Assembly (NCBI GenBank): GCA_003313425.1
Contig: NHZP01000023.1
Location: forward strand, 186,001-250,000
Reading direction: 5' to 3'
Source: Pseudopyrenochaeta lycopersici
Taxonomy: Eukaryota; Ascomycota; Dothideomycetes; Pleosporales; Pseudopyrenochaetaceae
DNA length: 64,000 nucleotides
Shown here: piece by piece, positions 35,229-46,654 of the stretch
How positions within the stretch are numbered: position 1 is the first letter of the stretch
Layout of the letters: each line of letters begins with the position of its first letter
Program-made: the position numbers and the translations under genes
Notes under the pieces: generated by a model
What the model saw: only the letters and a program-made list of their open reading frames with translations
Databases searched by the model: none
Told to the model about the DNA's origin: nothing

Positions 35229-36762
35229 GTTGAAAGCGAAGCTGAAGGTGTTTCCCTTTTGTTCCATGAGTGTCGGTGGGCTGCGATATCCATACCGCTT
35301 AATCTCACTCGACATCTTCCTTCTCGTCCCGAATTTTACTCAAATCTTTACAACCACTACCGTAGTCTCCTAGAGGAGATGGGGGCCGCTTCACCCCTTG
35401 CGACGGTAACGACAAAATCCGGTCGACTCACGCTCCTCTCGTGCACAAACCAGGAAAACGTCAACGACACAATCAGCGACCCCAAACGCCTATCGTGGCA
35501 CAACAGTATCGAAGTAGCTGTATATCTGCATCAAATGGATTGATGGGAGATAAGTTGACACTTCGTTCTAGGTCGACTTGCATTCAGAGAGATCTACAGA
35601 AGCTGTCCGCCAGGATGGATTCGCCTTCTGAAACTCGAACCTCGATTTGAAAAAGGGCAGTTGTCCAACGTCCAATTGGTACAACCCCAGTACAAATGAT
35701 AGACGCATTAATTCAACGCCTGAAAGCAGGACCATCATGAACAATATGAAATATCCACAGTTATTAGTTTAGCAGTCAAGACGATTGCGCTCAGCAGCTT
35801 TCCAATTTTGCACGCAGCTGCAAGAAACTCGGCAATCGATGCTTTAACAGTTGGGGGATCTGTAATTCATGTGAATGAGAATATATGTCCAGGTGGAAAG
35901 AAAATGGAAAGTAACTGTTATGTCAAATTTGGACATCGCGGCGTCTCTGGAGGGTAAAATGGCTGCCGTGAGCAGCTCAGCCAGTGCCACATGAGACGCT
36001 ATGAGCAGCACTCTTCAGCCTCGTGGAGTACAATCATTGATTCGTCGCATCCCAGAGCGAGCAAAGTGGATGTGCGAACAAGTCCGGAGTGGGTAATTTG
36101 AAATAAAAAGAAGAGAAGCAGCGCGATGGAGCTCCATGTCGTGCTTGCACGCTTACAGCGCCATTACAAGATCGCTTTGTTGCTTGCTATGTGCTACAAA
36201 TGTTGCGCTGGCTTGGCCGTCGTTCTTTGTCGCTTTTACCATCATCACAAACCCCTCCCCAATTTCGGTAATAGATGGTGTAGTATATGACAATCCGTAA
36301 GTGTACATTAGCAGTTTAAGTTAACATCGCCAAGGTGATGTGGCTATTAACAGTGTCCGACCTGAGCTCCTCAGCTTGGTGACATCTGAAGGCTGCTGCG
36401 AAGGGGGTACCGTAACCAGTCCCCGTTATTCAGAAATGTGGGCAGCTTTCTGTTCGTAGCGACGGTTGGGGTCTAGCGGTAAAAGGGGGAGCCCAGATCT
36501 GTATCATGTGGTCGATTGGTACTAGCACAGAAGTCGTTATACGCCATGCAAGAATGACGCGGGCATTCAAGCCTCTATGGCCTTTGATGTTTTGTGCGCA
36601 CTGCTTGATGCTTGTATCAAGAGCCGCCGTGCACACGGCTGTGTGGCCTTTAGTCCCCGAGACTAGTGTTGAACGGACTGGAACTTGCTAGTGCAGGCTT
36701 ATAAAAGCTCAAAGGTCCTAGATTTCAAACTTCTGGTCTGTTAGACAAGTGCTTCAGCGTAA
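35229..36762. other. Intergenic, no gene seen
   Basis: About 1.5 kb. An open frame of roughly 100 codons continues rightward out of the MITE end to 35543 (plus) but has no recognisable domain and borrows its first codons from the MITE; I do not call it. Confidence 0.4.
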
Positions 36763-37716
36763 CTAAGCCACTTTCAAATTTGAGGCGGCGATTTTATCTC
36801 CCTTTGGCACACTATGACTGCTCTCCAACTTGAACTGAGCCGAAGCCGCGGGTTCACTTCTCTGAACCCTCTGCAATGTGGGGGCGGACCTCCGAGGCAG
36901 GATTTGAACATTGGAACCGTCGAGGTTATGTTCGATCGACACGAGGGCGTTAGAGTCTGTAGAGTTTGGAAACTGAGTGATAGATAGCAGCTGGTTCAAC
37001 ACGTAGAATTCGAGTTTTAATTTGATGCTGTACACAACGGTCTTGTAGGTTGTCTGTATTTCGAAGTTATCGGTGAATTGGGTGACGAGTAGGCTGGCGT
37101 CCATAGCGAAAACGAGGATATTGACAAGAACCAGATGCCGTATCACTTTTCTTTCTCGGGGCCCCTTGAATTCTAGAATAGGATTTAGAGTGCGGGAAGC
37201 CTCCCAGATATAAATCCCAGAGATGATGCACTCCTGGGTTGAAAATCCGGTGAGTTGGATCTTTTCGTAGATTGAGAAGACTCTGGTGAGTGAGTCTAAT
37301 GCGCGAATGTTGATAGCGAGGTATAACGCCGATACAGGCAGATGGAGAATGATGAAGTTTGTGACGATCATAATCAGCACCCAGCGGATCTTCTTCGAGT
37401 CGCTCACCAAGTGCAGTCGCGAGTATAGTACAACAGCCTGGCCCGTCACCATGGCCCACCAGCCCAGGACAACAATAACAGATAGGGCAGCATTGGGCCC
37501 CAAAGCAAACATGCGTAGCAGCACTGCTGTCGCATGGACCGGAATGCCGATACATGCAATAAGCATGCTCCAGAAATACAGTCCCTGTCGGTTTTTGAAT
37601 TGAATGAAGATGGAAAAGAGTATTTCGATTGAATTGTAGATGGACATGCCAAAAAAGGCAGCTATTACCATGGCCTTTGGCAATGATACTAGCACTGGAC
37701 CTGACTCACCCGCCAT
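36763..37716 (-). CDS. Seven-helix integral membrane protein (DUF7703-like)
   Basis: Single exon, 317 aa. About seven hydrophobic segments span residues 10-235, with the family-like sequences FKNRQGLYFWSMLIACIGIP (helix 2) and GWWAMVTGQAVVLYSRLHLV (helix 3-4), and WEASRTLNPI before helix 6. The last 75 residues are hydrophilic and Ser-rich. This matches a widespread uncharacterised fungal plasma-membrane family (DUF7703, name from memory) that is distinct from Pth11. No ligand or pathway is known. It stands alone, with long spacers on both sides. Confidence 0.82.
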   Translation of the reverse strand: MAGESGPVLVSLPKAMVIAAFFGMSIYNSIEILFSIFIQFKNRQGLYFWSMLIACIGIPVHATAVLLRMFALGPNAALSVIVVLGWWAMVTGQAVVLYSRLHLVSDSKKIRWVLIMIVTNFIILHLPVSALYLAINIRALDSLTRVFSIYEKIQLTGFSTQECIISGIYIWEASRTLNPILEFKGPRERKVIRHLVLVNILVFAMDASLLVTQFTDNFEIQTTYKTVVYSIKLKLEFYVLNQLLSITQFPNSTDSNALVSIEHNLDGSNVQILPRRSAPTLQRVQRSEPAASAQFKLESSHSVPKGDKIAASNLKVA

Positions 37717-40186
37717 GGTAGTATTGAAGGCGAGCGGGGACAGGTGTAGTGTTGATAGGATCCGGTCACCCCGGAAGGGACGATTGGGAGGAGGAAGTGT
37801 CGCAGAATAGTGGCATTTGGCTGGCTACTTTGACTCTATCGTCACGCCTGTGCTTTCATATACTAGCTCGGTTCCAAAGTTGACGCACACATCCAGCCTC
37901 TTGTACGAACGGTGAGGCAGCGAGTTCATTGGTATTTTCTCTGTGAGTGAAGACTCAATTACCAGGGCGAAAATGTCACGCAGGCGAGGAAACCTACCTG
38001 GGGACGTGCTCGGCTGTCGGCCCGGTCCAATGGTAGCTCTAGTATGTCATGCTGATACGGACGTTGGGACGAACTTCGATCGCGCGACTACACTGCCACA
38101 CTCTGGAGGAGAATTTCGGATGATACAGCCGTGATGAAGTCTCTCCAAGATCTCTGCTAGATACACACCTAGATGCGCGTCAAGATGCTTCCTTGCAAAA
38201 GTTGCGTGTGCAGCAAGAACGAAGGGATGACGGACGCCCAATGAGACGGCTGAAAATCATATGCGTGAGGCTCGCGAGGTCCCGTCAATAGGGATCGCGT
38301 CTATCGAACCGAAGACTGGGAATTTCCGCGATGGGGCTTGCGGGCTTGGGCCCGTTGATTGGATGCAGAGGATGCTACTGCAGATCCGTCCTGCGCCTGC
38401 AACGTCAAGGTCGTTTTCTTTCAATTTGAGCCGGCGGACGATTGTCCACTTCCCCGAGCCGCTCCTTCTCGGCATATCCGTATCCCCGCAGCGACCCTTC
38501 CAAGGCTCATCCAGGATCCGTATTTTCTGCCAGCCGATTTTGTGTGCCCCACCTCCAAGCAGAATTGCCGATGGTAGACTCCGAATCTTCTCGCAGAATA
38601 TGCCCCCTTTATTCATATTTCATGAGCGAAAGTATCAAGCAAAGGGTCCAACATTGTTAGCCCCGGCATATTCTGGTCGTTCTGTTGCAGAACGCGGACA
38701 GCGTGTGATTTGGAGATGAGTATCAGTTGCAAGTCCAGGCATCTTTGCACGTCTCGAGTGACCCGCTGGGTCTGGATATTTGCTTCCACGATCTTCGCGA
38801 TGCCTGAGAGTATGCTGTATGAAGGACTAGAAACACTCATGCACAGCGTCAGGCTGCCTCCACGGCGCCACATGCCCAGCAGTATAGGAACTCATTCGCA
38901 CGGAATTTAGGAACCATGCAACCTCCATTGAATAGTTGCTTGAGCATTCCTGTTGAATTGAAGCTGATTCGGAGACTCAAAAGCCAGGAAAAATGCCGCA
39001 AACCTTAAAGCTGTGCAATCAGTTGATTCATGAACCTGTAGGTTAGTGCGAATGCATGCTATTGAGGTGCAGCAGGCCAGGATGTAGCCGAGCCACGCAG
39101 GTTACTGGTCCAAATGACCCGCGAACAGCCACGGCGTAGGCACGAGCCCTTAAGCTGAGAAAACCAAAATGGGGTACTTAGGAGCTGAGTTTCGGAGCAA
39201 TGCTCGTGTTACAGATGTTATACGTTCGAACGCCATGTAAGAAATTGGTGTGAGCGCGTTAAGGTTCGTCACAAGTGCAACCCATTCAATAGCCGCAAGC
39301 TGCCAGAACTACCTATTAGAACTCTGACCAAGAAATCAGGAATCTGATAATTGATCGCGCGCCGTTTTCTTGGACGTCAAAGCATTCGGGATATTCCCTA
39401 ACCCCGAGCAAATCATCACAAGCTGCTCTATTAGCAGATCCCCTACCAAAAACAAAGTCTAAAAGTCTAGAGCTATGATAAAAAGTTCCAGACAGGTAGC
39501 TGATGAGAAGTCTCTCAAGAGGAGAGGCTTTTTTCTCGGTTTCTGCCTTCGATACCAAGACTGGGCTGATCTCCGGAAGGGTAATCGCCGGATACAAGTA
39601 TAGAATTCTTGTTCCTGTTTGTCTAAGGTGTTAGACTTCTAATAATGTTAAGAGAGGAAGGTGCAGGCGATCGACTCTTGCATTTGTAAATTATCCCGAC
39701 TGAAAACCTCGCATTCCCAGACAACGCTCCTGGAAATCTGACCCACTCAACATCATCTTTACCTCTTAGTGGGCGCCACAAACAAACTTTCTTTTTCTTA
39801 GACATGACTTTTCGTACCTTATATAAGTGAACCAAGAGTCATGGTCCTCTATGGGAAGTCTGCAACCATGTTAGCCGTGCAGTCCATCGCATGAACAGTT
39901 GAGCCTTGGAAGTGGTGTTCGCAAGCAGTAATAGGCCATTTGTCGCGGCATCTATCCATATGTGCTTGATGTCACCATCAGGGGGCCAAAGTAGTTATGG
40001 GAAAAGAATTCCGATGACCAACGTTTACTTTGAGGGGCGCTCAGCAGGTACCAAGTGGCGTCGGTACCGCCTCCTCAGATTGACACCCTTATAATGCAGA
40101 TCTCCGAAAACCATTTATTTCACGCAAAGTTTCCCTGGCACGCACTCTGTGCCAAAGCCTTTCACAATCCGTCCTTAACGGTGGCG
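37717..40186. other. Long intergenic stretch, no gene recognised
   Basis: About 2.5 kb. Overlapping frames on both strands at 38257-38719 are mutual shadows without domains. Two short minus frames at 39316-39835 are not convincing. I see no gene. Confidence 0.4.
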
Positions 40187-41486
40187 ATGTCTGCTTTCGG
40201 ATTCACGTTGCAAGAGGACAGTATCGGGGTGATACCACCGCCCCCAAATGTCACCCCAAATTTCACCAACCCACCATCTCTTCAGCATGTTTCTCTAGTT
40301 GTGAACATTATCCTATCTTGTGTTTCAGCGACATTTGTAACCTTGAGGCTTTACACAAAAGCACTTATTTTACGCTCAGTTGGAACTGATGATTGTAAGT
40401 ACTTCGATCGTTGCATAAACAACCATAGCTAATTATCAGACATGATCGTGTTTGCATGGGTTTGTTTCCTACAGAATTCAGTATGAACGTTTCTAAGCTG
40501 TTCTTTCATTTAGCTCCTTGCATGCGCATCGTCCATTGTCAAAATTCGACGCAAGTTACTTGTAAGCCTAGTGCATTTAATGGTCACTAATGGAGTCCAG
40601 TCATTCGATATGGCTTGGGACGCCATTTATGGGATGTGCCATTTTCTACATTCAATATCAATTTTCTTAAAGTAAGAAACGATCTCTTTGAGTCTTACTT
40701 GACTGATACATGGCGTACACTTGCTAATGGATGCTTTTAGTTTGCCGCATTATGCGTAACATTCTACGGCCTTTCGATTATGTTTAGCAAGCTATCAATC
40801 TTAATCCTCTTCCTACGGTTCTTTCCGCAGAATCCCAAAAAGGTCATATATGCTACCATGGCTGTAGTAGTGTTATATAGTCTCATCGGATCCTTTGGTT
40901 GGCTATTCGCTTGTCGACCACTGGAAAGATTCTGGGATATAAGCATTACCAAGGGTTCATGCATCAAATGGACGAGAGTCAATGTTTTTTCAGGCGCAAT
41001 GAATACAGCTACAGACAGCATTATTTTAGTTCTGCCAATTTTCATGCTACGAAAGGTCCGGCTCCCTAAATGGGAAAAGCTTGGATTGGTCTTAGCATTG
41101 ATGACAGGAGGATTGTGAGTATCTCACTCGAACAGTCTGGATGTAGACAACACTAATATCCAGAACAGTGTTTTAATTATCAGCGTCATGAGACTGAAAA
41201 TGACTGTGGATACAGTTTCGCATCTTGACATCACATGGGAATATGTTGATCACGGAATATGGTGGTTAGTATTATTACCCTATGGATGTCGTCTGAAGTT
41301 ATAGAAACAATTAGCTAACCCAAATGTAGGATGATAGAGATGCATGTCGCTGTTGTTTGTGCCTGCCTCCCAGTCATGAGGGCCTTTCTTCGAAAACACG
41401 TCCCTTCTGTGGTAGGCTATACTTTCGACACCTTTTCCCAGAGTGCCCAGAACGACCGAGCAATAGCAACACGTTTGGGAGCGTAG
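40187..41486 (+). CDS. Pth11/rhodopsin-type seven-helix protein, one unclear junction
   Basis: Exons I can support: 40187-40394, 40440-40480, 40514 onward, about 40600-40671, 40741-41114, 41169-41264 and 41330-41486. The start MSAFGFTLQED-IGVIPPPPNVTPNF is typical of the family, followed by TLRLYTKA-VGTDDYMIVFAW, YGLGRHLWDVPFSTF, MFSKLSILILFLRFF, FACRPLERFWD and MNTATDSIILVLPIFMLRKV. The C terminus lacks a long tail. The join between LLACAS (40514-40531) and YGLGRH (40609) cannot be made with a good donor in the right phase: the best donor (GTAAGC at 40562) leaves a frame error. The gene may therefore be damaged there, or use a weak site. The other joins close correctly. Alternative call: young pseudogene. 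Confidence 0.72.
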
Positions 41487-44186
41487 TTTCCTTTGGATTC
41501 GATGCTTTTAACTGGAGCAGCAAGCATACGCAATAGGCTCTTAGGCAAAGGATCTGTTTGGTGTGTTTCAGGTACCAGGCGTTGCGTCCAGAATACATCC
41601 TATTTCCAAACAAGCGCTGATACCAAGCACCGATTACACCAGTGATGTGTTTATCTTGCAATGATAGATATGAACCCTATCTGTTCTAGTGGGGAGGCAA
41701 AGTTTATGGAGATAGAGTTGACGCCAATCACAAAATGAGATAGACACTTTCGAGCATGCGCTTACTTGAGATACGCCTCTCCTCTAACCACCGCATCATA
41801 TGATGATAGGTAGCCTACACTGTTATCCTTCAATACTTCGTTAGAACTGCGAAGCATCTCTGCGTGATGGTAGCAACAGCCAGCATCGATTTCAAACCTG
41901 CGTGTCAGCTGACCTTGAGTTCAACAAGATCAGACGAATACAGTAGCCCAATGGTACTAGGGTTTTCATCCTCGGTACTTTTGTTTGTACCAAATAGGCA
42001 AGAAAAATATAGTTGATACACTATTTAAGTTCTGAAACGTTTCTAGATTATGTGCTCGCGAAAAGAATAGCAAGGTTTTGGACTACACTGTGACTGGGTG
42101 AATTCAAATTTACAAATGCAACCAAGCCGCATGGCGAGTATTTTTGAGGCTCATGTGGTCAATAGCCAGGCAATTTGGGATGACCTAATTACTTAAACAT
42201 TCTTTACAGGCTGGGCTGAAATGTTTGAAGGAGACCGTAATCCCCTTACAAATTAATCATAATAGTACAGTATTTGCTGGAGGGCAATTTACCGCAGCGG
42301 GTAAGCTAATTACTTCCTAAAGTAGTCGCTAGGGATAAACTTCTCCAGAAATAGATAAAAGGCGTTCATTAGAACAGTCGGCGTATCTATGGCTGCCCTA
42401 AACGCGGTGTCATATTGGATTCTCCCTGTTTGCATCTGCACCGGTGGCATTGAGCTTCTGACGCTGAGCAATTGCCTGCTTGATTTCTGTCGACTTCTGC
42501 CATCACAGTCAAAGTATTAGACCGTACCTTCGAGTGCAAAGCTCAGAGAAACTTGAATTGGTCTTCCAAGTTGTTTTGTTCAACAAATCTCGACGTTGAT
42601 CAAGATGAGTTGAATGCCTCCGCTAAACGATTCGACTTCACAGAAAGAACTTCTTAACACAATTACATCGTAATCGATCAGCGCAACCAAGCTGACATCC
42701 AGATAAATCTGTTTCATGATTAACGATGGCAACTGCACGAATGAGCAACTTTATTGGTCGTCGTGGCGGTGGCGTCGTTGCCTTGATGCTGAGCCACCAA
42801 GGGTCTGCTGTTTTACGAACACGACGCGCTCTGCCACTCCACACCCACATGGCAGACGTTCAATAGGGCATTTAGCTCTGTAATCGACTACATCCGCAGC
42901 GAAAGCTAGCTTGCTGAAGGACATCCTGAGCGAAGCGTGCAAACTTGAACCTATCTAGCCAGCAACATATGCGATATCGATCTCAGCTCGCTGTTCAGCT
43001 TAACTTTGGTGATGCTCAAAAGGTCCAGTGATAGTATCTTTTAGGCCTAATGTAGCGATTATTTTAATTTAGCGTACTTTTTGGAAGGGATAACCGTTCA
43101 GTGTTTTCATTACGAAAATGCTAATAGGCTTATTGCTGTAAAATCTCACTACGTTGAAGTATGAAAGCTTTGGTCTCAGGCGAATGAGAATTATGATTTA
43201 TTAGAAATGGCGCAAATTAATTGGGACTGTGGCAGCTGATCACGATGAAAGCCCTGTTTATTCAGCGCAATGAAAGATATACTTTAAAATGGAACACTCA
43301 TTGTCTATAAGTACCATGAACTCCAATGTAGTCAATATTAGCGGTTAGAAACAGGCAGAACCCGTTAATGTACTCAAAAATAAAACTCACATTGTATAGG
43401 AAGGCGGAGGTCAAATTTCGAGCTTTCACGTTTTGTGCACCAACTGAATGGACAGCTCTGAAAATGTACATATATTTTGCCACGCCCCTAGCTAGGTGTT
43501 AGACCGCATTCTGGCTCCATTGCTTCACGAGACCACAGCCGATCTTAATCGTCGTACCCCGACAGAATATCCAACAGACATTTCAGCCGAAAGTGAGTGA
43601 AAACGATCTGGAGCCCAAACGATGATTTTGAATGACTGGCCGGTAAAATTGAGAATTTTCTCCTCCCTTTGAAACCCTCTATTACCGATGTTTGTCCATA
43701 TGAGCCAAGTTCGTATGTATCTACGGAATGAAAAATGTAATCGCTCACCAACTAGTGAACCTCACGAGATACAGTATCCATAGCGCTGGTAAGAACTAGT
43801 GTCAAGCTTCCGTAGTTTGCCATAACAGGGGCTATGATTGGCGAAGTGCTGTGTTCAAGCATTTTGGATAACTAAGCTACTGCTCCCTGACTATAGTCAC
43901 CATATGAGTCTACATACGTGGTATTTTGGACTTTACCCATAGACTGGGAGACACTGTTCAGCAATGAGGTCTTTCGGCAATGTGGTCGAAAATGAACTTG
44001 GATTTGCACAATCTTTGGATCAATGGGAAGAGTGAAGAAACTTTGTCGATGGACTGGCCCTTATCAATCGGAATCACTGGCTTAACATGCGAAGCGAAAG
44101 AATATTCGTGTATCAGACAATACGGCAATGTTTTAGGACATAAATGCAACACAAACTCCAGAAGGTATGCATAATGAAGGGCGCGT
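41487..44186. other. Long intergenic stretch, no gene recognised
   Basis: About 2.7 kb with only short frames (up to 70 codons) and moderately AT-rich sequence. No domain, RNA gene or repeat was recognised. Confidence 0.4.
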
Positions 44187-45995
44187 CTACTTATTCAATC
44201 TCTTCGCCCTTTCCTCATCTCGCCACCAAGAACATTGCTCCATTCTAATGCCTTCCTTCTCTTCTTCCATCTTTGGTCCTCCAATTGTTGGAGGGTTCAC
44301 TACGAGCTGCTTCCCACCCGTTCCAGTATACCTTTCCCAGGTCGGTGCACCCTCACTAGCAAACGAATTTGGATCTCCAGAAACTACGAAGCTTGCCCAG
44401 TACGCACTATAGATGTCGGCAATCTCCGGGTATTGTGTACCAACATTGCCATTAAAGTACTGTGCATCACTCGCATGTGGCACGCCCAAATATGTCGCCG
44501 CGAAATTTGGTGTGTTGAAACGCGCTTTGAAGACCGGGGCGCCAGCAGAAGCGAGACGGGATGCGGTATCTTGGACCGGGCAGATGTAAGAGTAGTCGCC
44601 ATAGGCAGCAGAGATGCGGTCGAACTGCGGTGACATAAAGGTCTGTGCTTGGGGTGTATATATACTTTCGGGGTTCGTCTGTGGGTCCGGGTACAAGGTC
44701 TGCAGATCAGCAAAATCCTGGGATGAAAGACCCGGAGTGAGAGTTTGCCAAAACCTGAGGTACTCTGCATTGGTTCTGAGATCCTGTGGTACAAATCCTG
44801 TGCCCTCATCTGTTGCCGAAGAAATCAGGGTAGGTATCTTAAAGAAAGTACCTTCTTCGCCAGAGGTAGATCCACGTTTCTCGAGGATTGGCCCGGGTGA
44901 GACGGGTTGCCATGGCCAAGTAATATTGTAATTGTGGACACTGTACATCGATGAAGATATAAATTGGATGTCACCGACCTCTGCGACTCGGAGGCACTCA
45001 AGCGCAGCTAAGGCAGGCGAAGTCGGACAGTTGACGTAATCCATGAATTGCGCGACCTGTCCCTGATATAAAGCATAGTCAACACCCGGAAAGGCGCGTG
45101 CGGTTGGTGAGCTGGAGGATAGGATAGCCTGATGAAAGAGCGGTTTTCCTGCATCGTCACCGTAGTCGTGGAAGAGATGGATGCCGACGGAATGCCCGCC
45201 AGCGCTCAAGCCGCCTAAGGTGACCTTTGCAGGATCGCCGCCAAAGTTCTCGACGTATTTTTGCACAAACTCTAACATCAGCTTTTGGTCCCGCAGCCCA
45301 AAGTTCAGCAAGCCTTCCTCTTCCATAAATATGCCAGGAAGGCTTCCCAAGGCGCCCAAACGGTATTGAGCCGTGATTACCATGAGAGGTTGGGTGCTTT
45401 TCTCGACAAACATTGCACCATCAAAGCTGCGATGAGAACCGCTGACAAATGATCCGCCATGCAGGAAAACAAGAACAGGTAACTTCTGGTCGATCGAAAC
45501 TCCGGACGGGCGAAATACATTGATAGTTAGGCAGGCTTCGGACTGACCGAGTGAGCTGTACATGTTCTGGAAACATGCTGGTCCGAAGGAAGTCGCGTCT
45601 TTGATGCCATCAAATGCGTTGGGCCATGTTACTGGCCTAAATCGACCCTCCCCCACAGGCTGCGTTGAATACTCGACACCCAACCACGCGTTGACGGGCT
45701 GGCTGAATATCTTTGTTTTCTGCAGATTCGCAACGATTTGCGTCCCTTGGAATGACCCATATCCAGGAAGGGTCACCACTGGCGGTTCGGCGGGCTGAGT
45801 AGGGTCGGCTGGTGTTTGCGGGTGAGGATATCCCAGTCCGAAGGCACCAAAATACCAGAACAGAAGCACAGTCGTAACGCAAAACATGACGATTACTGCT
45901 AACCTTCTCTTTAGCCATCGGGCAGAGAATGGCTTCTTTTTGTAGCCGTAGCCATCTCCCCCACTAGAAGGCAATGCCAGGGTCACATCGGCCAT
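44187..45995 (-). CDS. Membrane-anchored type-B carboxylesterase
   Basis: Single exon, 602 aa. A basic cytosolic start and one transmembrane segment (residues 31-54) make it a type II membrane protein with a lumenal or extracellular esterase domain. Carboxylesterase/cholinesterase marks: SEACLTINVFRP (the EDCLxLNV motif) near 152, oxyanion-hole FLHGGSFVSG near 177, nucleophile Ser264 in GGLSAGGHS, acid Glu397 in SATDEGTGF, and His507 in LGVPHASDAQYF, so the Ser-Glu-His triad is complete. The family hydrolyses ester bonds of lipids, xenobiotics or polyketide esters; the natural substrate is unknown. The length is usual for the family plus the anchor. It is transcribed away from the neighbouring HET gene region. 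Confidence 0.92.
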   Translation of the reverse strand: MADVTLALPSSGGDGYGYKKKPFSARWLKRRLAVIVMFCVTTVLLFWYFGAFGLGYPHPQTPADPTQPAEPPVVTLPGYGSFQGTQIVANLQKTKIFSQPVNAWLGVEYSTQPVGEGRFRPVTWPNAFDGIKDATSFGPACFQNMYSSLGQSEACLTINVFRPSGVSIDQKLPVLVFLHGGSFVSGSHRSFDGAMFVEKSTQPLMVITAQYRLGALGSLPGIFMEEEGLLNFGLRDQKLMLEFVQKYVENFGGDPAKVTLGGLSAGGHSVGIHLFHDYGDDAGKPLFHQAILSSSSPTARAFPGVDYALYQGQVAQFMDYVNCPTSPALAALECLRVAEVGDIQFISSSMYSVHNYNITWPWQPVSPGPILEKRGSTSGEEGTFFKIPTLISSATDEGTGFVPQDLRTNAEYLRFWQTLTPGLSSQDFADLQTLYPDPQTNPESIYTPQAQTFMSPQFDRISAAYGDYSYICPVQDTASRLASAGAPVFKARFNTPNFAATYLGVPHASDAQYFNGNVGTQYPEIADIYSAYWASFVVSGDPNSFASEGAPTWERYTGTGGKQLVVNPPTIGGPKMEEEKEGIRMEQCSWWRDEERAKRLNK

Positions 45996-46654
45996 GCTGC
46001 CGGAAGGAACTGTTTGGGCCGGTGAAACTGCGGTGCGATTACCTTGATGCTAACGCTATGGCCCCGTGTACTGCTACCGTGGTTGAATTTAGCAAGGATG
46101 CCGGACGGCGTCTGGGGTAGTGCGATGGTTAAAGATTGGGCTCATTTGTGTCGGGATGACGCACGTGGAGTTCGCCGCGTGAGCGGTTAGCCTGTTGCTA
46201 CATTTGGTAAGTGACACAAGGATGTGTGCCCACTCCATGCTTGCATCCTTGCCCACCTTCCCCAGAATTTTAAGATCGCAAATCGGCGGTAGATATTGGG
46301 CCGCTTTTTCACAACTATTCGGTCGCCGGCGAGGGGTAATATCTTTCCCGACATCGGTGCGCCGAGGCACTGGACGGACGGGTCACTTGTTCAGGACATG
46401 ATCTGCACGCACCAGGCAGTAACATGTCATCGGCCGAACCGGAACGCAAGGATTAATTTACCAACGACAACAAGTTCTATTCTATCGGATATGGGATGCT
46501 GCACACGATCTGATGACATAATGCTAAATGTTTGGTGTTGGCAAGATAGGATGGCATAACACAGAATTTGATCGTCGACAAACTAATAACATTTAGACTT
46601 CATGACAAGGTTTACCGAGATGTAAGACCGAAAGAAACGCCGGAAAGAAAGGTA
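45996..46654. other. Intergenic, promoter of the esterase
   Basis: About 660 bp; contains the promoter side of the esterase and the 3' flank of the large HET gene. No motif is identified. Confidence 0.4.

Noticed and set aside
35163..35543. 126-codon plus-strand frame starting inside the MITE
   Set aside because: Its first codons are MITE sequence, and the remainder has no domain; not supported as a gene.
38257..38719. Four overlapping frames on both strands
   Set aside because: They are shadows of each other; none has a recognisable domain or start context.
39316..39835. Two neighbouring minus-strand frames of 93 and 70 codons
   Set aside because: They can be joined only loosely and match no family I know; no good splice signals.
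44235..44633. 132-codon plus-strand frame under the esterase gene
   Set aside because: Antisense shadow of a well-supported carboxylesterase.
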